Shown here piece after piece: positions 29,101 to 37,459 of a stretch of DNA of 64,000 nucleotides. Source of the stretch: Trichomonas vaginalis G3 (taxonomy: Eukaryota > Parabasalia > Trichomonadida > Trichomonadidae); assembly GCF_026262505.1 (NCBI RefSeq), contig NC_067206.1, positions 12,458,205 to 12,522,204 of the forward strand. Direction: 5' to 3'. The position numbers and the translations under genes are program-made. Under the pieces are notes generated by a model. The model made no database searches, was not told the origin of the DNA, and saw only the letters and a list, made by a program, of their open reading frames with translations. The number at the start of each line of letters is the position of its first letter. Position 1 is the stretch's first letter.

Positions 29101-31903
29101 TTGTGTCAGCGTTGTTAATAATTTCGAATCTGACACCAGCCCATTCGATCAAAATGTCTTCAATCATCTTCAACAATGTCTGCTCGTTCTCAGCTTCAAC
29201 AGCGATGACTGCGAATTCCTCTGAGTACTTCACAGCGCCTGCTTCAACAAGAGCGGAAACTTTTAAGTCGCCTGTTCTCAGACCTCTTACATCGACCATT
29301 TTTTCGATTCTTTCCCAGTGTCTGTCCTGAAGAGCTTTCGATCTTACTGTTGAAATGATTGGAGCAAGTTGGAAGAAATCTGTTACAGAGTCCTTTAGTG
29401 TTGCTGCCAATTGTGATGTTGGGAAGTTTCTCACTAAGAAATCTACTGTTCTCTTTGTCTTTTCTATGTTTGTTTGGAATTCAACAGCGTCGAGTTCTTT
29501 GAGGAATGTTTTGAGTATTTTCTCGCGTTGTTTCGACCACGAATCCGCTGTTGTATACAATGTCTTTTTGTTCTTAAGTTCAGTAAGAAAGATTTGCAAA
29601 CCATCGATTTCTGTTTGCGGCTTTCCAATGAGCATTTGGATTTGGTTGTATCTTTCCAAATCGTGTTGGAACTTTTCTCCTTTTTCATCAATAGATTTAA
29701 TGGCAACTAATGATTCATCAACATTCTCTGTGAGTTGTGCTAACTCTGTCTGTGCAGTAACGATGTTTTCTGATAGTTTTGATACATCGTTTTTGATGTG
29801 CTCGCTCCATTTCCTTATCAAAGCTTCCTTTGACTCTCCCATCTTCATGTACGCGCTTTCTAAAGCTGAGTATTTTGGATTCATTCCTTTCATGAGTTCT
29901 GTCAGTTCTTCTGTCATCGGGAAACCTTCTTTTCCTGCGAGATTGTACAGTTCGAATATTGCGTGGTACTGTTTCCTGTATTTGTCAATGTCTTCTGTCA
30001 ATTTGTAGTACAACTCGAATTGGTCTCCGAAATCAAAAACATTGGAAACTTCTCTGGAAATCTTATCATATAAATCAGTGATTAATGCATCGAAATCTTT
30101 GGCTTTCTTGAATACTAAATCAGGTACATAGTTCCTGACTTTGTCAAGTGCTTGTCTTGGAATAGGAGTGAATGTAGCCTTCATTTTTCTTAACTCAATT
30201 CGAACTAATCTATGTTCTATTTCTTCTGGCATTCCATCGACTTTTTCTATGTCTGCTCTTAGTTTGTTGATGAGTTCTGAGAATGCATATGCACTGTCAT
30301 CCTCAAACTCCATCTTCAGTTCCTTGGAAAAGTTGTAATCATCGATGTAAGGTTGTAAACTTTTTGTCAGTTCACTTAATTCATCGAATGTTTTTCTGAT
30401 GTTCGGTTCGAGCTGTGCAATTGAGTCTCTGTACTGAGCATCCATGTTCAAGATGTCTTTGAACTTCTGTGTCAGTTCGATTTCTCTAACTTTGTCAAGC
30501 TTGGAAAGACTGTCATTTGTGTAAATGGCAAAATCACTCGAATACAAAAACCGCTCAAAGATATTTGCGGTGTTTGAGAGCTCTTCCCAGGCTCTGGACA
30601 TCTTGTTGATGAATAAATCAGGGGCAGGATCAAAGTGGTCGACCTGGAAATCAACTGAAAGACACATTTGTTGTGGAGTTGATATCATGAAGTCAACAAA
30701 TTGCTTGGCAGAGTTGTTGACGCACTCAAGAAGTGCTTGCATGAATTGTAAGTCGCATGATCGTATAAATTTGGTAATTCTACGGCACATTGACCTGATT
30801 GTGGCTAATCTTGTAAAATGTTGGGCATCGCCATCGGCAGATACGAACTCATCCTTTTGGTTCGTCTTGTAGTGCCTGTTCTTGTCCATTTTAGCTTGCT
30901 TGTTGTATTGGCCGATGAATTGTTCGAGTGAATAAGTTGCATTATCTGTATTTCCGATATCTCGAGAGGCAGAATGTGCTGCTTCGCATGCGGCAGATAT
31001 AACTTCGTGGGCACGATTATGTACATCTTGGAATCTCTGCATTAATCCTTGAATATAAACACTTTGCTTTTCGAGAAATTGATTTAATGTATGAGGATAG
31101 GCGAATTTGAGGTCGACAAGTGGGATTTTCTGTATTTCGAGTGCAATTTTGCGAATTTCTTTTCCAATAACTTTGAAATGAGGAGAAGCCATCAAGAATT
31201 TCTTTTCGATCTTCTCGGCTGATATTGTGCTCTTGTTTGATATCGCTGACTTGAGTAATGAGCGAAAAGCGTAAAGGCTGAGGAAATTCTTGAAAAATGG
31301 AACTTCTCCAACACGGCGATAAAGGACAACCTCACGGACCCATTGGTTTATTGCAATGAATCTGCCATGTCCTTCAATAAATTCTGTAATACCATCGATA
31401 GATAATGTAAAGTAATGTTTTGGCAAAGTATCGAACGTAAATGGTACCAAACAATACATGTTTGGAACAGGTAATGGTGCATAGTCGAGATATATAAATT
31501 CATTTGTTAAATTGAGTAAAGTAAATTGCCAAATATACCAATATGGAAGATCGCGATTTTGCCATTCTTCGTCCGAAATGTAAGGACTGTAGAGTGGGTG
31601 CTTCTTCCATTCATCGAGATCTGTCAATGCTTGATGAAACCATGATGGAACTATTTTTGTATAAGCTCTAGCTGTTTGTGGAGCGGATTCATCATCAGTA
31701 CGAGCTGATTTGCATGTTGGAATCTTCGAAAGTCGTGGATTTCTTTCAGTTCTCGCGGACTGAGGTGGTTGTGAGATTTCAGCTGGTTTATGTGAAAGAG
31801 ATATTGGTGGAATTATTGTTTTTTTGCGTCCTTTACCAAGGTCTGGAATGACTGGTGTTTTCTTCTGTGAACAAATTAATCTATTTTGAAGTACATCAGA
31901 CAT
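20123..31903 (-). CDS. Axonemal dynein heavy chain, inner-arm type, intronless
   Basis: A 3926-aa motor that powers flagellar beating by ATP-driven walking on microtubule doublets. After the tail and linker, four P-loops are visible: AAA1 GPAGTGKT (about residue 1330, followed by ACFDEFNRID), AAA2 GPTGGGKT (about 1614), AAA3 GPSGGGKT (about 1923) and AAA4 GVGGTGKR (about 2262). Stalk coiled coils lie near 2490-2615 and 2711-2790, with the microtubule-binding tip between them. The C-terminus has the usual CPVYRTQVRAG and STNFVVSV motifs. The length fits single-headed inner-arm chains (about 4000 aa) better than outer-arm ones (about 4500). The frame is open for 11.8 kb, so it is very probably functional. 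An initiator-like site lies 24 bp upstream of the ATG. Confidence 0.95.
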   Translation of the reverse strand: MSDVLQNRLICSQKKTPVIPDLGKGRKKTIIPPISLSHKPAEISQPPQSARTERNPRLSKIPTCKSARTDDESAPQTARAYTKIVPSWFHQALTDLDEWKKHPLYSPYISDEEWQNRDLPYWYIWQFTLLNLTNEFIYLDYAPLPVPNMYCLVPFTFDTLPKHYFTLSIDGITEFIEGHGRFIAINQWVREVVLYRRVGEVPFFKNFLSLYAFRSLLKSAISNKSTISAEKIEKKFLMASPHFKVIGKEIRKIALEIQKIPLVDLKFAYPHTLNQFLEKQSVYIQGLMQRFQDVHNRAHEVISAACEAAHSASRDIGNTDNATYSLEQFIGQYNKQAKMDKNRHYKTNQKDEFVSADGDAQHFTRLATIRSMCRRITKFIRSCDLQFMQALLECVNNSAKQFVDFMISTPQQMCLSVDFQVDHFDPAPDLFINKMSRAWEELSNTANIFERFLYSSDFAIYTNDSLSKLDKVREIELTQKFKDILNMDAQYRDSIAQLEPNIRKTFDELSELTKSLQPYIDDYNFSKELKMEFEDDSAYAFSELINKLRADIEKVDGMPEEIEHRLVRIELRKMKATFTPIPRQALDKVRNYVPDLVFKKAKDFDALITDLYDKISREVSNVFDFGDQFELYYKLTEDIDKYRKQYHAIFELYNLAGKEGFPMTEELTELMKGMNPKYSALESAYMKMGESKEALIRKWSEHIKNDVSKLSENIVTAQTELAQLTENVDESLVAIKSIDEKGEKFQHDLERYNQIQMLIGKPQTEIDGLQIFLTELKNKKTLYTTADSWSKQREKILKTFLKELDAVEFQTNIEKTKRTVDFLVRNFPTSQLAATLKDSVTDFFQLAPIISTVRSKALQDRHWERIEKMVDVRGLRTGDLKVSALVEAGAVKYSEEFAVIAVEAENEQTLLKMIEDILIEWAGVRFEIINNADTNVQTLGGLADITEILDDSFVKCSTIRSSRYVGPIKVRVDKTIGVLNKVQKMIELISSVQKQWMYLRNIFKDSDIQRQLSNEFKLFHEVEKEFKNWVVAIRDKPRVYAIAAQSDEPLRNLASWDKRYESIQKAIEVFLMSKRTEFPRFFFLSNDDLIEILSLGKNPVGLQKHLNKLFENIYGLHLIDSGHSIDQIISKEGEVIPIQTVAVRGPVEGWLKSLEANMRRALQLISTDAFNAYESKPFGEWTAQFPAQTILAITQVFFCHLVSTNLNGSMNKALEVYEQRLKELAGLVRTDLNKVYREALVALITIEVHNRDIIEEIQKSGISDVTDFEWTKRLRYFFEDNKILVRQTDSTIEYGYEYLGATPRLIITPLTERCYLTLTSALRHHLGGSPAGPAGTGKTETVKDLAKAIANFCVVFNCSEAVTANQMQAFFSGLSQTGAWACFDEFNRIDPGVLSVIAEQVRTIQDALNENATNFMFCGKNIPLNPKCGVFITMNPGYAGRTELPDNLKALFRPIAMTVPDYALIAEIFLYGQGFENARVLAEKITQLYKLSSEMLSPQSHYDFGMRALKSVLSMAGLVKRQMPNNPEDEILIQAINNSNIPKLLGNDKTLFQSLVNDLFQDVVFETVLDPKLIQKLEENLKSHNLDSSVRPLIVKTVQLWETMRIRHGVMLVGPTGGGKTVSLHSLGEVINANMMTLNPKSIELSKMYGAFNENTGEWFDGIVSKMFRESVAAETDQKQWIIFDGPVDALWIENMNTVLDDNKMLSLANSQRLKMTDEMEMIFEVGDLSQASPATVSRCGMVYYEPIDIPWTAFVYNWFSVTQMKPALKEVIMDMIKHTMEVFTGFQFRCTLANGFNTCKTFFESFLERHKEKLATDNDDLYEKKIKTVFGWCFAWAFGGSLNPKNKIDFDTLLREAIGNKFQYPQKRLIFDYYLEDDLTTFNMWSQRAEAAEPNEEFVATEDTVCFSNLLKLCVENKMHTMITGPSGGGKTTIVMNTLKEMEEKVMTFSLTLSAQTTAKQIQETIETKMETKKKTLLGAPEGKNACFVVDDVIMPKPETYGAQPPLELLRQYLSQGGFFNMKDLSWIQVKDMIIIAAGQPAGGGRAEPSPRFTSKFAVLYLSEPTSASLKQIFGTSMGCFFARTKFPDAIKQLKDNIVQSSVTIFDRVCHEFLPTPSKSHYTFNLRDLAKVFTGIKTARPEVVYTPENMANLWEHENMRVYHDRLVDNTDRAAFIDILINLKKKNFKAEEEEGKMKPLFCDFMTHDAYYRPFDNLPKIKDKLTQIFDERMPDTRLVFFEDCIKHICRITRVFRQPAGNMLLVGVGGTGKRTTAKAAACVCDAIYAEPKLTNHYTRTEFRDDLKELYLKTGIEGKQIVFMMSDEHIINESFLEDINCILNNGEVPNLFDSEETEKIVTEMTPVIKKLNLSFARDVILSTFINRVRTNLHIVLALSPIGEKFRTRTNMFPSLVNCCTIDWFDIWNDSALMDVALSQFKEIDFNGVPVVEGIQEKLATAAGKCHTAVTTTADEMMQQVRRLYYVTPAAYIDFMKAFGTSLGKRQKKLEEEQSMLKRGVSKIEETNSVVGGMEQELVALKPQLEVHAVEVEKLLKELEGDKKVLEEKKATVETEKVEVQKKADVAEVLATKAAAERDAILPMLKSAMEAVELLKSKKGELAAVKTYKNPPSRVKLVLSAVCSLTGFPTDWKGAQTFLSKPNNMTILSELHNQNITDQDLAKIQPYLQDPEFKVELVAEQSGAASCLCRWVIAINDFIRVRREIEPLEKKCAEAQETRDQAQAQLAEKVAELNDLEAKYNDLRARFQASLDQQQKLQAQINRTQLRLDNASKLTTALNDELGRWSESLKTLNSLAANIVGDTFLIALNLSYFGPFPPSYRVSLLEKMKEIIKSVEIPFTEDFSLESAAGDPMLIRDWRIAGLPSDNLSTENGILVTQCTRWPLLIDPQEQGFRWFCAINEENGLQIIRPGDSKMSITIENAIKMGTPVIVEGVGETIDPALKSILSPQFRKGPAGNKKIVLDGREIDYDPNFKLVLVTKYRNPVFMPDVFIQMSVINFAVTPNGLVEQLLTDVVKLEKPEVEAARAKLVVEIAQNKKTLDQQMKKILQLLFKSEGNILDNEELIVALQEAKATAKAVTARLEEAEVSEKQNKELCEVYRGVAQRGSTLFFTLPDLPGVDPMYQYSLEFFKNLFINCIQTPYKADTIEQRLSDLIELITYRTYCAVSRGLFARHQIFYSFLLITSVMRDEGNISTEQWELFVRGPSDLPPEDQVSPPDDSINLMTWRKIVAIGKYVEKLKDFANDVKSNFDDFSEFFISESSLKLPARYDQLTNFERILLIATACPRKLILGTIQFIVSEKGQNYAQPPDLSIPSAFADTKPPIPLVFILSQGADPLPALRQFSDKSEAKLQPLSLGQGQGPIAVELIKNAKITGNWVFLQNCHLYASWLPTLGDMLREIRSKPKEVHQNFRLFLSSMPTPDFPFSVLQESVKVTSEPPRGLSLNVSRLMSTCVDPYFFDAMSTTAQRFCVGLAFFASLIQERKKFGPLGWNIIYEWSDSDYRMATLMMNSLMVEGQEIQWKALNYLVGQIAYGGRVTDDWDRRCLLAHLSNIIHKKLLNETCTYDEANLFNAPTVRGYNSVLQQIEEYPKTDPPTIFGLHINAQMSAQTAQSNDFVNALLGVQPRVSGGASGSRQDQFVIDQAEKIKAEIPIDLVYKEPEVETSLHVVLRQEIIRYNRLLKVVRESVDNLIKAVKGLVVMNDALSEMYTAFNNGKVPHIWSQAAYPSMKPLISWVADLVKRVDFIKTWATKGEPPAFWIGGFFFPQSFMTGILQAYSRKHKVPVNTLRFKTETIQLSPDAISSQPEDGVYIYGMFFDGADWDSSAKIMKDPKVGTTYAPAPVIHLIPQQHYVMPATDFACPVYRTQVRAGVLSSTGLSTNFVVSVHFPVKEDPQFWILRGAALLLSTPI

Positions 31904-33903
31904 TTCCGCAAAAAGATTCTAAATGTAATGAAAAAAAAAATTTTATAAACGGGATTGCTATCGTCGTGCCATCATCAGAGAAATATTGAATAAGATTTCA
32001 TTTTAATAATATGACAATATAACTAAATCAATGAGTTATTTCATATGATGTTTATCTAAAGGTACATTCACTAGGCGATAACAGTAAAATGGGATGAAAA
32101 TAGGATAAATAGCATCCCTATATAGTGCCTAACAATATTTATACGGGCCAAAAAAATTTGGCTAGAGATTTGGCGAGTTAGAAAACTTAGAAAATTGAAA
32201 GGGATTTTTATTTTTGAATTTTTTTTGGAAAGTTAAAATTGCGATTAAAAATCGATTTCCGGGAGAACTAAGCATCTCATCATATATTTAAATCGATAAA
32301 AATATTAAATAATAGTTGAATAGTATAACTACGTGAAATTATGGCTGAATATACAGAAAAAATGAACATATTTGACATTTTTGAAAATTCATACGTTAGA
32401 TGGTGACAGACTCATAAACTATACTTTAGCTAAGATTGATATATGGTTTCAACAACACATGGTTAAAATCGTAAAAATATTTTAGATTTCAAAAAGATAT
32501 ATATGGTAATATAATGGAACAAAGTCAACAAATAGCATGTTAAATATGTTATAATTAACTTTTTATTAGATCCAATAGTAGATATCGAATGGTTTCCAAC
32601 TTTATGGTTAAATATTTTCTTTTCGAGCTTCTCTTTAACTGTTGTATTAAGGTTGTAAATTTTTGATGCTAGAAACTATGGAATCTTCTTTGCTGCTGCA
32701 TTTTTCTTGAGAGTTCTTGCAATTTCGAATATATCTGCGCATTGTATGAAATGGAGGCTTTAAAATATCTTGAAAACAGAATAGGACTGCTTTTCCAAAG
32801 GAATGCTTACTTGTAAATCAGAGAGTTTCAAAATTGACAGCAAGATTATCATCATAACTTTCGATTTTGCTGCGAAAAAGGAAGACAAGTAATTAACAAA
32901 TCATTTACTGTTGTTCATCAAAAGAAGAAAACTTTGATAACAACTAATGATGATAAAATCAAGCTATCTTTTAATATTTTAAATTGATAAGACATTCAAA
33001 ATATTTGAATGGTTTAAAATATTTTCTTTTAATTTCTATAAGATATTATCATGATTATATAATAAAATTTAAATTTTTATTCAAAAAGGCAATATTTCAA
33101 ACTTTTAATTTCAAAAATCTTAATTCTGCAATAAGTGTATTTAATTGTAGCAAATTTAATGATCCTTCGTCATGCTTAGCAATTTGGAACTCATAAATTA
33201 ATGATTTCTTCAAGTAAAATTCTGCATTATTTCAAAAGTCAATAATTCTCTAGTAACTTTTCTTCAAACCCTAACCATTATATTATATGTATAATGGAGA
33301 ATAATTGCAAAGAAAGATAGCCGAATTTACTGGGTAGTTCTTGTGATGCGAAATAATTGCAAATTAACACCTAGTTTTAACAGCATCAATCTCTTTTTGC
33401 TCTCATTTAAATGCATTCGCACACTTTAATTTTGAAATATAAGAGTTTTGGAAATTATCAAATTTATCTGCTCAAATACTATAGATCTTCATAAGTGTTA
33501 ATAGAATCATTAGCCTTACATATAGTGTTTAATATAATGATGCACATTATACTGGGATTCATTCCTTATTCATCTAGTTATTATAAGATTTACAACCCCA
33601 TGAAAATTTAAAATTTTGTCAAAAATAGTGAATGTACCTTTGTTTATCTAAAATCATGACATTTGACACAGAAATTCAAAAAATCTAAATAATTTCAACA
33701 ATTATTCAGATATCATCAAATCTAGCGAATGTTCTCCAGGATAAATATTTCTTTACTAATCATATTTTGCTAATATTTCAATTATTAAAAGATTTTATTT
33801 AAAAATTTAAGAAATATAATGTATTTAATAAAACATATCGATTTAAAACAGATATTTATGAGCAAAACAATGAGATATATAAAGAAATATCGCATAAAAA
33901 TGA
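31904..33903. other. Two-kilobase intergenic gap, nothing recognised
   Basis: AT-rich, no convincing ORF (longest about 70 codons and biased by AT runs) and no recognised repeat family. It separates the dynein promoter from the convergent 3' end of the tetraspanin gene; both are transcribed on the minus strand. Confidence 0.55.
31927..31931 (-). promoter_or_regulatory. Initiator-like site of the dynein gene
   Basis: TCATT on the minus strand, 24 bp before the ATG. It fits the T. vaginalis initiator TCA-Y-W, in which transcription starts at the A a few bases before the coding region. Confidence 0.45.
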
Positions 33904-34509
33904 TTAGAAATCGTCAACTGGTTGACCACGATGTAAATTCCTTGCTTTCTTCTTCTTTTGAAGGAATACGTATATTAATATAATAAACAATGCTGATGCT
34001 GAAGATGTGAACGCAAAAACGCCGGATCCTCTCATATTGCTTTGATAATGCGTGCAAAGTATTTTAGCGCAGCTTTTTGACTTGCTTTCTGTACATCTAT
34101 CGTTAGGATTTTCTCCAATTTTGTTAAGACCGCAACATCTGAATTTATTTTCAACGTAGCGAAGTTTTGGTGAGTTAATCATGATACTCCATTGCGGGAG
34201 TAAGTTTGAAAAGAATGCCTTTGGATCTAATACCCAGTTAACTGCGTAATATCCGTTGATAAATGTCAAAACAATGCATAAGAAAACGTATGCGTCTGCA
34301 ATTTGTTTATTTTCGGTAAAATATGCTAATTTGTGAAGTAATAATATTAAAGAGAATAAAACTAAATCGAATAATGGAAGATATTCTGGAAATCTTGTAA
34401 GGAAATAAATTCCTGACTCTAAAAGCCAGCTTTTAGTCATAACTATACATAATACATCAGCAACCATATTAAACATGGCAGCCAATGTAACTAAAACGTT
34501 TAAATCCAT
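33904..34509 (-). CDS. Tetraspanin family protein (TSP)
   Basis: A 201-aa four-helix membrane protein of the tetraspanin type. Hydrophobic segments lie near residues 3-25, 43-63, 72-94 and 165-185, with a short first loop and a large loop between helices 3 and 4. That loop holds the hallmark CCG (KFRCCGLN) plus three further cysteines (DRC, KSC, KILC). Tetraspanins organise surface microdomains; in T. vaginalis they have been linked to adhesion and vesicles. The tail is cytoplasmic and basic (KKKKARNLHRG). The start lies 82 bp from the divergent PHD/SET gene, so the two probably share a promoter region. Confidence 0.8.
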   Translation of the reverse strand: MDLNVLVTLAAMFNMVADVLCIVMTKSWLLESGIYFLTRFPEYLPLFDLVLFSLILLLHKLAYFTENKQIADAYVFLCIVLTFINGYYAVNWVLDPKAFFSNLLPQWSIMINSPKLRYVENKFRCCGLNKIGENPNDRCTESKSKSCAKILCTHYQSNMRGSGVFAFTSSASALFIILIYVFLQKKKKARNLHRGQPVDDF

Positions 34510-34571
34510 ATAATTTCGAAAATTAAAAAATAAATTTTACACGTCAAATTTAAAGTTTATTTGTCAAAAAA

Positions 34572-34576
34572 TCATA
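34572..34576 (+). promoter_or_regulatory. Initiator-like site of the PHD/SET gene
   Basis: TCATA, 16 bp before the ATG at 34,592, fits TCA-Y-W. It lies in the 82-bp divergent spacer. Confidence 0.4.
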
Positions 34577-34591
34577 AATTTTTGTCAAAAA

Positions 34592-36352
34592 ATGGATGAT
34601 ATTGTAGAATGTTATTGTGGGGACGATGAAGAAGATGGCTTAATGCTTTGTTGTGAACAATGCAAGAAATGGCAGCATGCTCAATGTGTTAACATCAATA
34701 AATTCACAGAACCACTTCATTACGTTTGCCCAACTTGTAAAGGTATCAAAATTGGATGTAAATGCGGATATGAAGCAGATTATCAAAAGTCACTCATTAT
34801 GTGTGTAATTTGTCACAAATATTTCCATAAAAGACATGTAAATCTCGGATTCGGACCAAATCCATCAGTTTATGTATGTCCTGACTGCTCAAAAGGGGAA
34901 TTCAGATACACAGAAGATGAAATCAATCCATTACCATCGTTTTTACCTCATTTAAACGCTCCAATTTACATTAAACCAATTTCTGAGATAAATCCACCAA
35001 TTCCTAAAGGTCCATTATACGACAAACTATCAGAAATACCACAAATTTCATCCGTTGGAGCAATTTGTGCATATATTTATTCAAATTTCAGATCAATAAT
35101 TTTCTTATCTCATCCAACAATCGAATTTTTTAAGATCAAAAAATACAAAATGTCCAAAAAAGCTCAAATCTCGTGGAATTTCGTATGTACAATGATTAGA
35201 GCAATAGAATTCATGACAATGACTCCAAAACAACAAATTATACAGATGCTTGACCATTTGATTTATTTAGACATCTACAAAGTCCCCACATCTGAACTGA
35301 ACAGAATTCCTGTCAACAGATTCATTTCAGAATGCCCAGATTTAGATAATGCATATGATTACACCGAAAGAGCTGAAGATGACTTCCTTGATGAGAACCC
35401 AGAGTTCGAAGCCATCCAATTAAACTCATTTGGCTACAAACCATTGAGAATTGTCGCTGGAAATAACGGAATGAGAACTGTCATCACGGAAAAGGAAATA
35501 AAGGCTGGAGAATTAATCTTTCCTGTATATGGAAATCTTTATCTTATGGAAGAGATCGACAGAAGCTCCACAACTCCGAAATTAGAAATTTACAGAATTA
35601 GTCAAACAGAAATCGCACTTGATACGACAGAATTCACTCAGTTCAACATATTCCAACAGATACGACGTGGATTTGTCTCAAATTGTACGATTTTGCCCTT
35701 TGATATCGGAGATAACAGATATCTTGGTATTTTTGCGACCAAACCGATCCCAATGCCATTACTGAGCCTTAACAACACCGATGATACCTATGTTATTCCT
35801 CCTGGATCCGAATTAGTTTTGCCATTTGATATATCTCCAGTGAAACTGAATCTAAACGCAACCTGGACCACGGAATCAGTTGACTGTCCAACAATAGAGC
35901 CGTCAGTGCTTCTCCAGCCTCAAATTTCAAAAGTCAGAGAACTTCTCGACAAAGGCCAACAAAAGAAGCGACCAGAGCACAAAAAACAAGAAAGACCAAA
36001 AGATGTAAACACTTTGAAGTCGCTTTTCAAAGGTCCGTTTTATATCGACATAGAACTTGAGAGCGAAGACGAAAATATGGATGTTCCGAAGCTCTCTGAA
36101 GATCTCCCTGCGCAGCTATCACATTTTGCGCCACCAGGAAGAAAGTCTTGGTTGAGATGTGAAGAAATTCAACGGCCATCGATCAATATTTCCCATCTAT
36201 GGTTCCAGAATACTGAAGCAACGAAGGTGGAGACACAAAATATTGTTCCAAAGAAAGCCGTTGCTTTGAAACCAAAACCAGCTGTTGCTTGGACTGTTCC
36301 TGAGGAAGGGTTCGTAGAAGTTTCTGATTACTGCTTACCTCCTGGTATATAA
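34592..36352 (+). CDS. PHD-finger/SET-domain-like chromatin protein, Set3/MLL5-like
   Basis: A 586-aa nuclear protein. A PHD finger lies at residues 4-50 (ECYCGDD, CCEQCKKWQHAQC, VCPTCKG). A second zinc-binding, PHD-like unit follows at 52-106 (CKCGYEADYQ, CVICHKYFHKRHV, VCPDCSKG). Residues about 285-410 resemble a SET domain (NGMRTVITEKEIKAGELIFP, later RRGFVSNCTILPFDIGDN and YLGIFATKPI). The usual N-H-S-C-x-P-N core is replaced by VSNCTILP, so methyltransferase activity is doubtful; yeast Set3 and MLL5 likewise act mainly as readers or scaffolds. The C-terminal third is charged and low-complexity. The frame is intact. Confidence 0.75.
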   Translation: MDDIVECYCGDDEEDGLMLCCEQCKKWQHAQCVNINKFTEPLHYVCPTCKGIKIGCKCGYEADYQKSLIMCVICHKYFHKRHVNLGFGPNPSVYVCPDCSKGEFRYTEDEINPLPSFLPHLNAPIYIKPISEINPPIPKGPLYDKLSEIPQISSVGAICAYIYSNFRSIIFLSHPTIEFFKIKKYKMSKKAQISWNFVCTMIRAIEFMTMTPKQQIIQMLDHLIYLDIYKVPTSELNRIPVNRFISECPDLDNAYDYTERAEDDFLDENPEFEAIQLNSFGYKPLRIVAGNNGMRTVITEKEIKAGELIFPVYGNLYLMEEIDRSSTTPKLEIYRISQTEIALDTTEFTQFNIFQQIRRGFVSNCTILPFDIGDNRYLGIFATKPIPMPLLSLNNTDDTYVIPPGSELVLPFDISPVKLNLNATWTTESVDCPTIEPSVLLQPQISKVRELLDKGQQKKRPEHKKQERPKDVNTLKSLFKGPFYIDIELESEDENMDVPKLSEDLPAQLSHFAPPGRKSWLRCEEIQRPSINISHLWFQNTEATKVETQNIVPKKAVALKPKPAVAWTVPEEGFVEVSDYCLPPGI

Positions 36353-36729
36353 TATTGTATTTTATGTATGTAATAAATATTCAAAATATATTATGAACTT
36401 TTAAATTTGATTTATATGATAAAATTCATATGTTTTTATCCTCATTCTGTATTCGTCAAGTTCGTTATATGGCTTTATTGCCTAAAAATTCACGAATCTT
36501 GACACAAAAAGCTTTTTGAGATTTTTATAGGATGTTCATTGTTTCGGTGATATTCTAGTCTACAATTGTTGTAGATTGTTTGGGGTTAAATCTCTGAATA
36601 TTGAAGTTATTTAATTTATATTAAGAAAATTTAACAAGTTCCTGTAGATGTGTTGAATATTATTCAAAAAAAAAAGATTACTGTAGAATGCATTAAGTAA
36701 AGAATATGTTTATTTTAAAAAAAAATAAT
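36353..36729. other. Intergenic between convergent host genes
   Basis: AT-rich. ATGTAATAAATATTC right after the PHD/SET stop offers a TAAA-type polyadenylation signal. Otherwise nothing is recognised. Confidence 0.5.
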
Positions 36730-37209
36730 CTATTGTGGGGATTCAATGTACATCTGAATAAGGAGCAAGCAAATCCAAGTTCCTGCAACAAATGTTAATT
36801 CCTTGGATGGATAGAATAATGACCAAAAGCCAAATACTAAAAGTAATTCGCCTTTGTACATGCAATGATTGAGGCTAAATGGGAATGATGTTTCATGTTC
36901 CTTGCCTTCTAGAGTTCCTAATTGTTCACCAAAGAATGTTCTATCAATACCAATCTTTTTGGTCGAGTAAAATGTTAGATATGAGCCGATCGAAAGTAAT
37001 GGGATTGCCATCCAGATACCATGTTTGTTGAAACCCTTTCTTGATCCAATGAGAATAAAGAAGAGCAAAGATATGAAATAACATGTAACAACGCAAGCAA
37101 TGAGTTTCTGTTGATCGAACTGTTGATTAAATGATTCTGGGTTTGTGTATGCCCATGCTTGTGCTCCTGTTGCAATTAAAAGACATGGTATGATTAAAAT
37201 ACTCAACAT
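36730..37209 (-). CDS. Multi-pass membrane protein, possible phospholipid methyltransferase
   Basis: A 159-aa protein with about four hydrophobic helices: a signal-like N-terminus (LSILIIPCLLIATGAQAW), then segments near residues 35-55, 65-82 and 115-155. The stretch FSLNHCMYKGELLLVFGFWS resembles the H-P-x-Y-x-G core of small phospholipid or isoprenylcysteine methyltransferases. If so, it would methylate a membrane lipid or prenyl group; the match rests on this single motif, with cysteine where proline is usual. The start is supported by TCACA 7-12 bp upstream. It is the last host gene before Maverick B. Confidence 0.5.
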   Translation of the reverse strand: MLSILIIPCLLIATGAQAWAYTNPESFNQQFDQQKLIACVVTCYFISLLFFILIGSRKGFNKHGIWMAIPLLSIGSYLTFYSTKKIGIDRTFFGEQLGTLEGKEHETSFPFSLNHCMYKGELLLVFGFWSLFYPSKELTFVAGTWICLLLIQMYIESPQ

Positions 37210-37216
37210 CTTTATT

Positions 37217-37221
37217 TGTGA
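37217..37221 (-). promoter_or_regulatory. Initiator-like site of the 159-aa membrane protein gene
   Basis: TCACA on the minus strand, just upstream of the ATG at 37,209, fits the TCA-Y-W initiator. Confidence 0.45.
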
Positions 37222-37459
37222 GGCGATTAATTCAGTAGTTGTAAATAGTCAATTGTGCATCTGACCGAAATTTTCATTCAAAAAAATCTTTTTCTTTGAT
37301 CTTAAATTTGTTATTTTCATTCGATTTTTATTTTGAATTATTTTGCTATTTTTTGAAAATCAATTTCCGATAAAAACTTGACAATCATTTGAAAAAAACT
37401 GGGATATAATGTATTTTTCAATTTTCACATAATTTATTCATCATAACTAAAAAAAAAAA

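Noticed and set aside
20123-31903. Many open frames of 60-220 codons on the plus strand across the dynein gene
   Set aside because: They are antisense shadows of a long constrained coding region, with no recognisable domains and no initiator sites.
31904-33903. A hidden gene in the 2-kb gap
   Set aside because: Frames are short and AT-driven, with no domain, motif or consistent coding signal.
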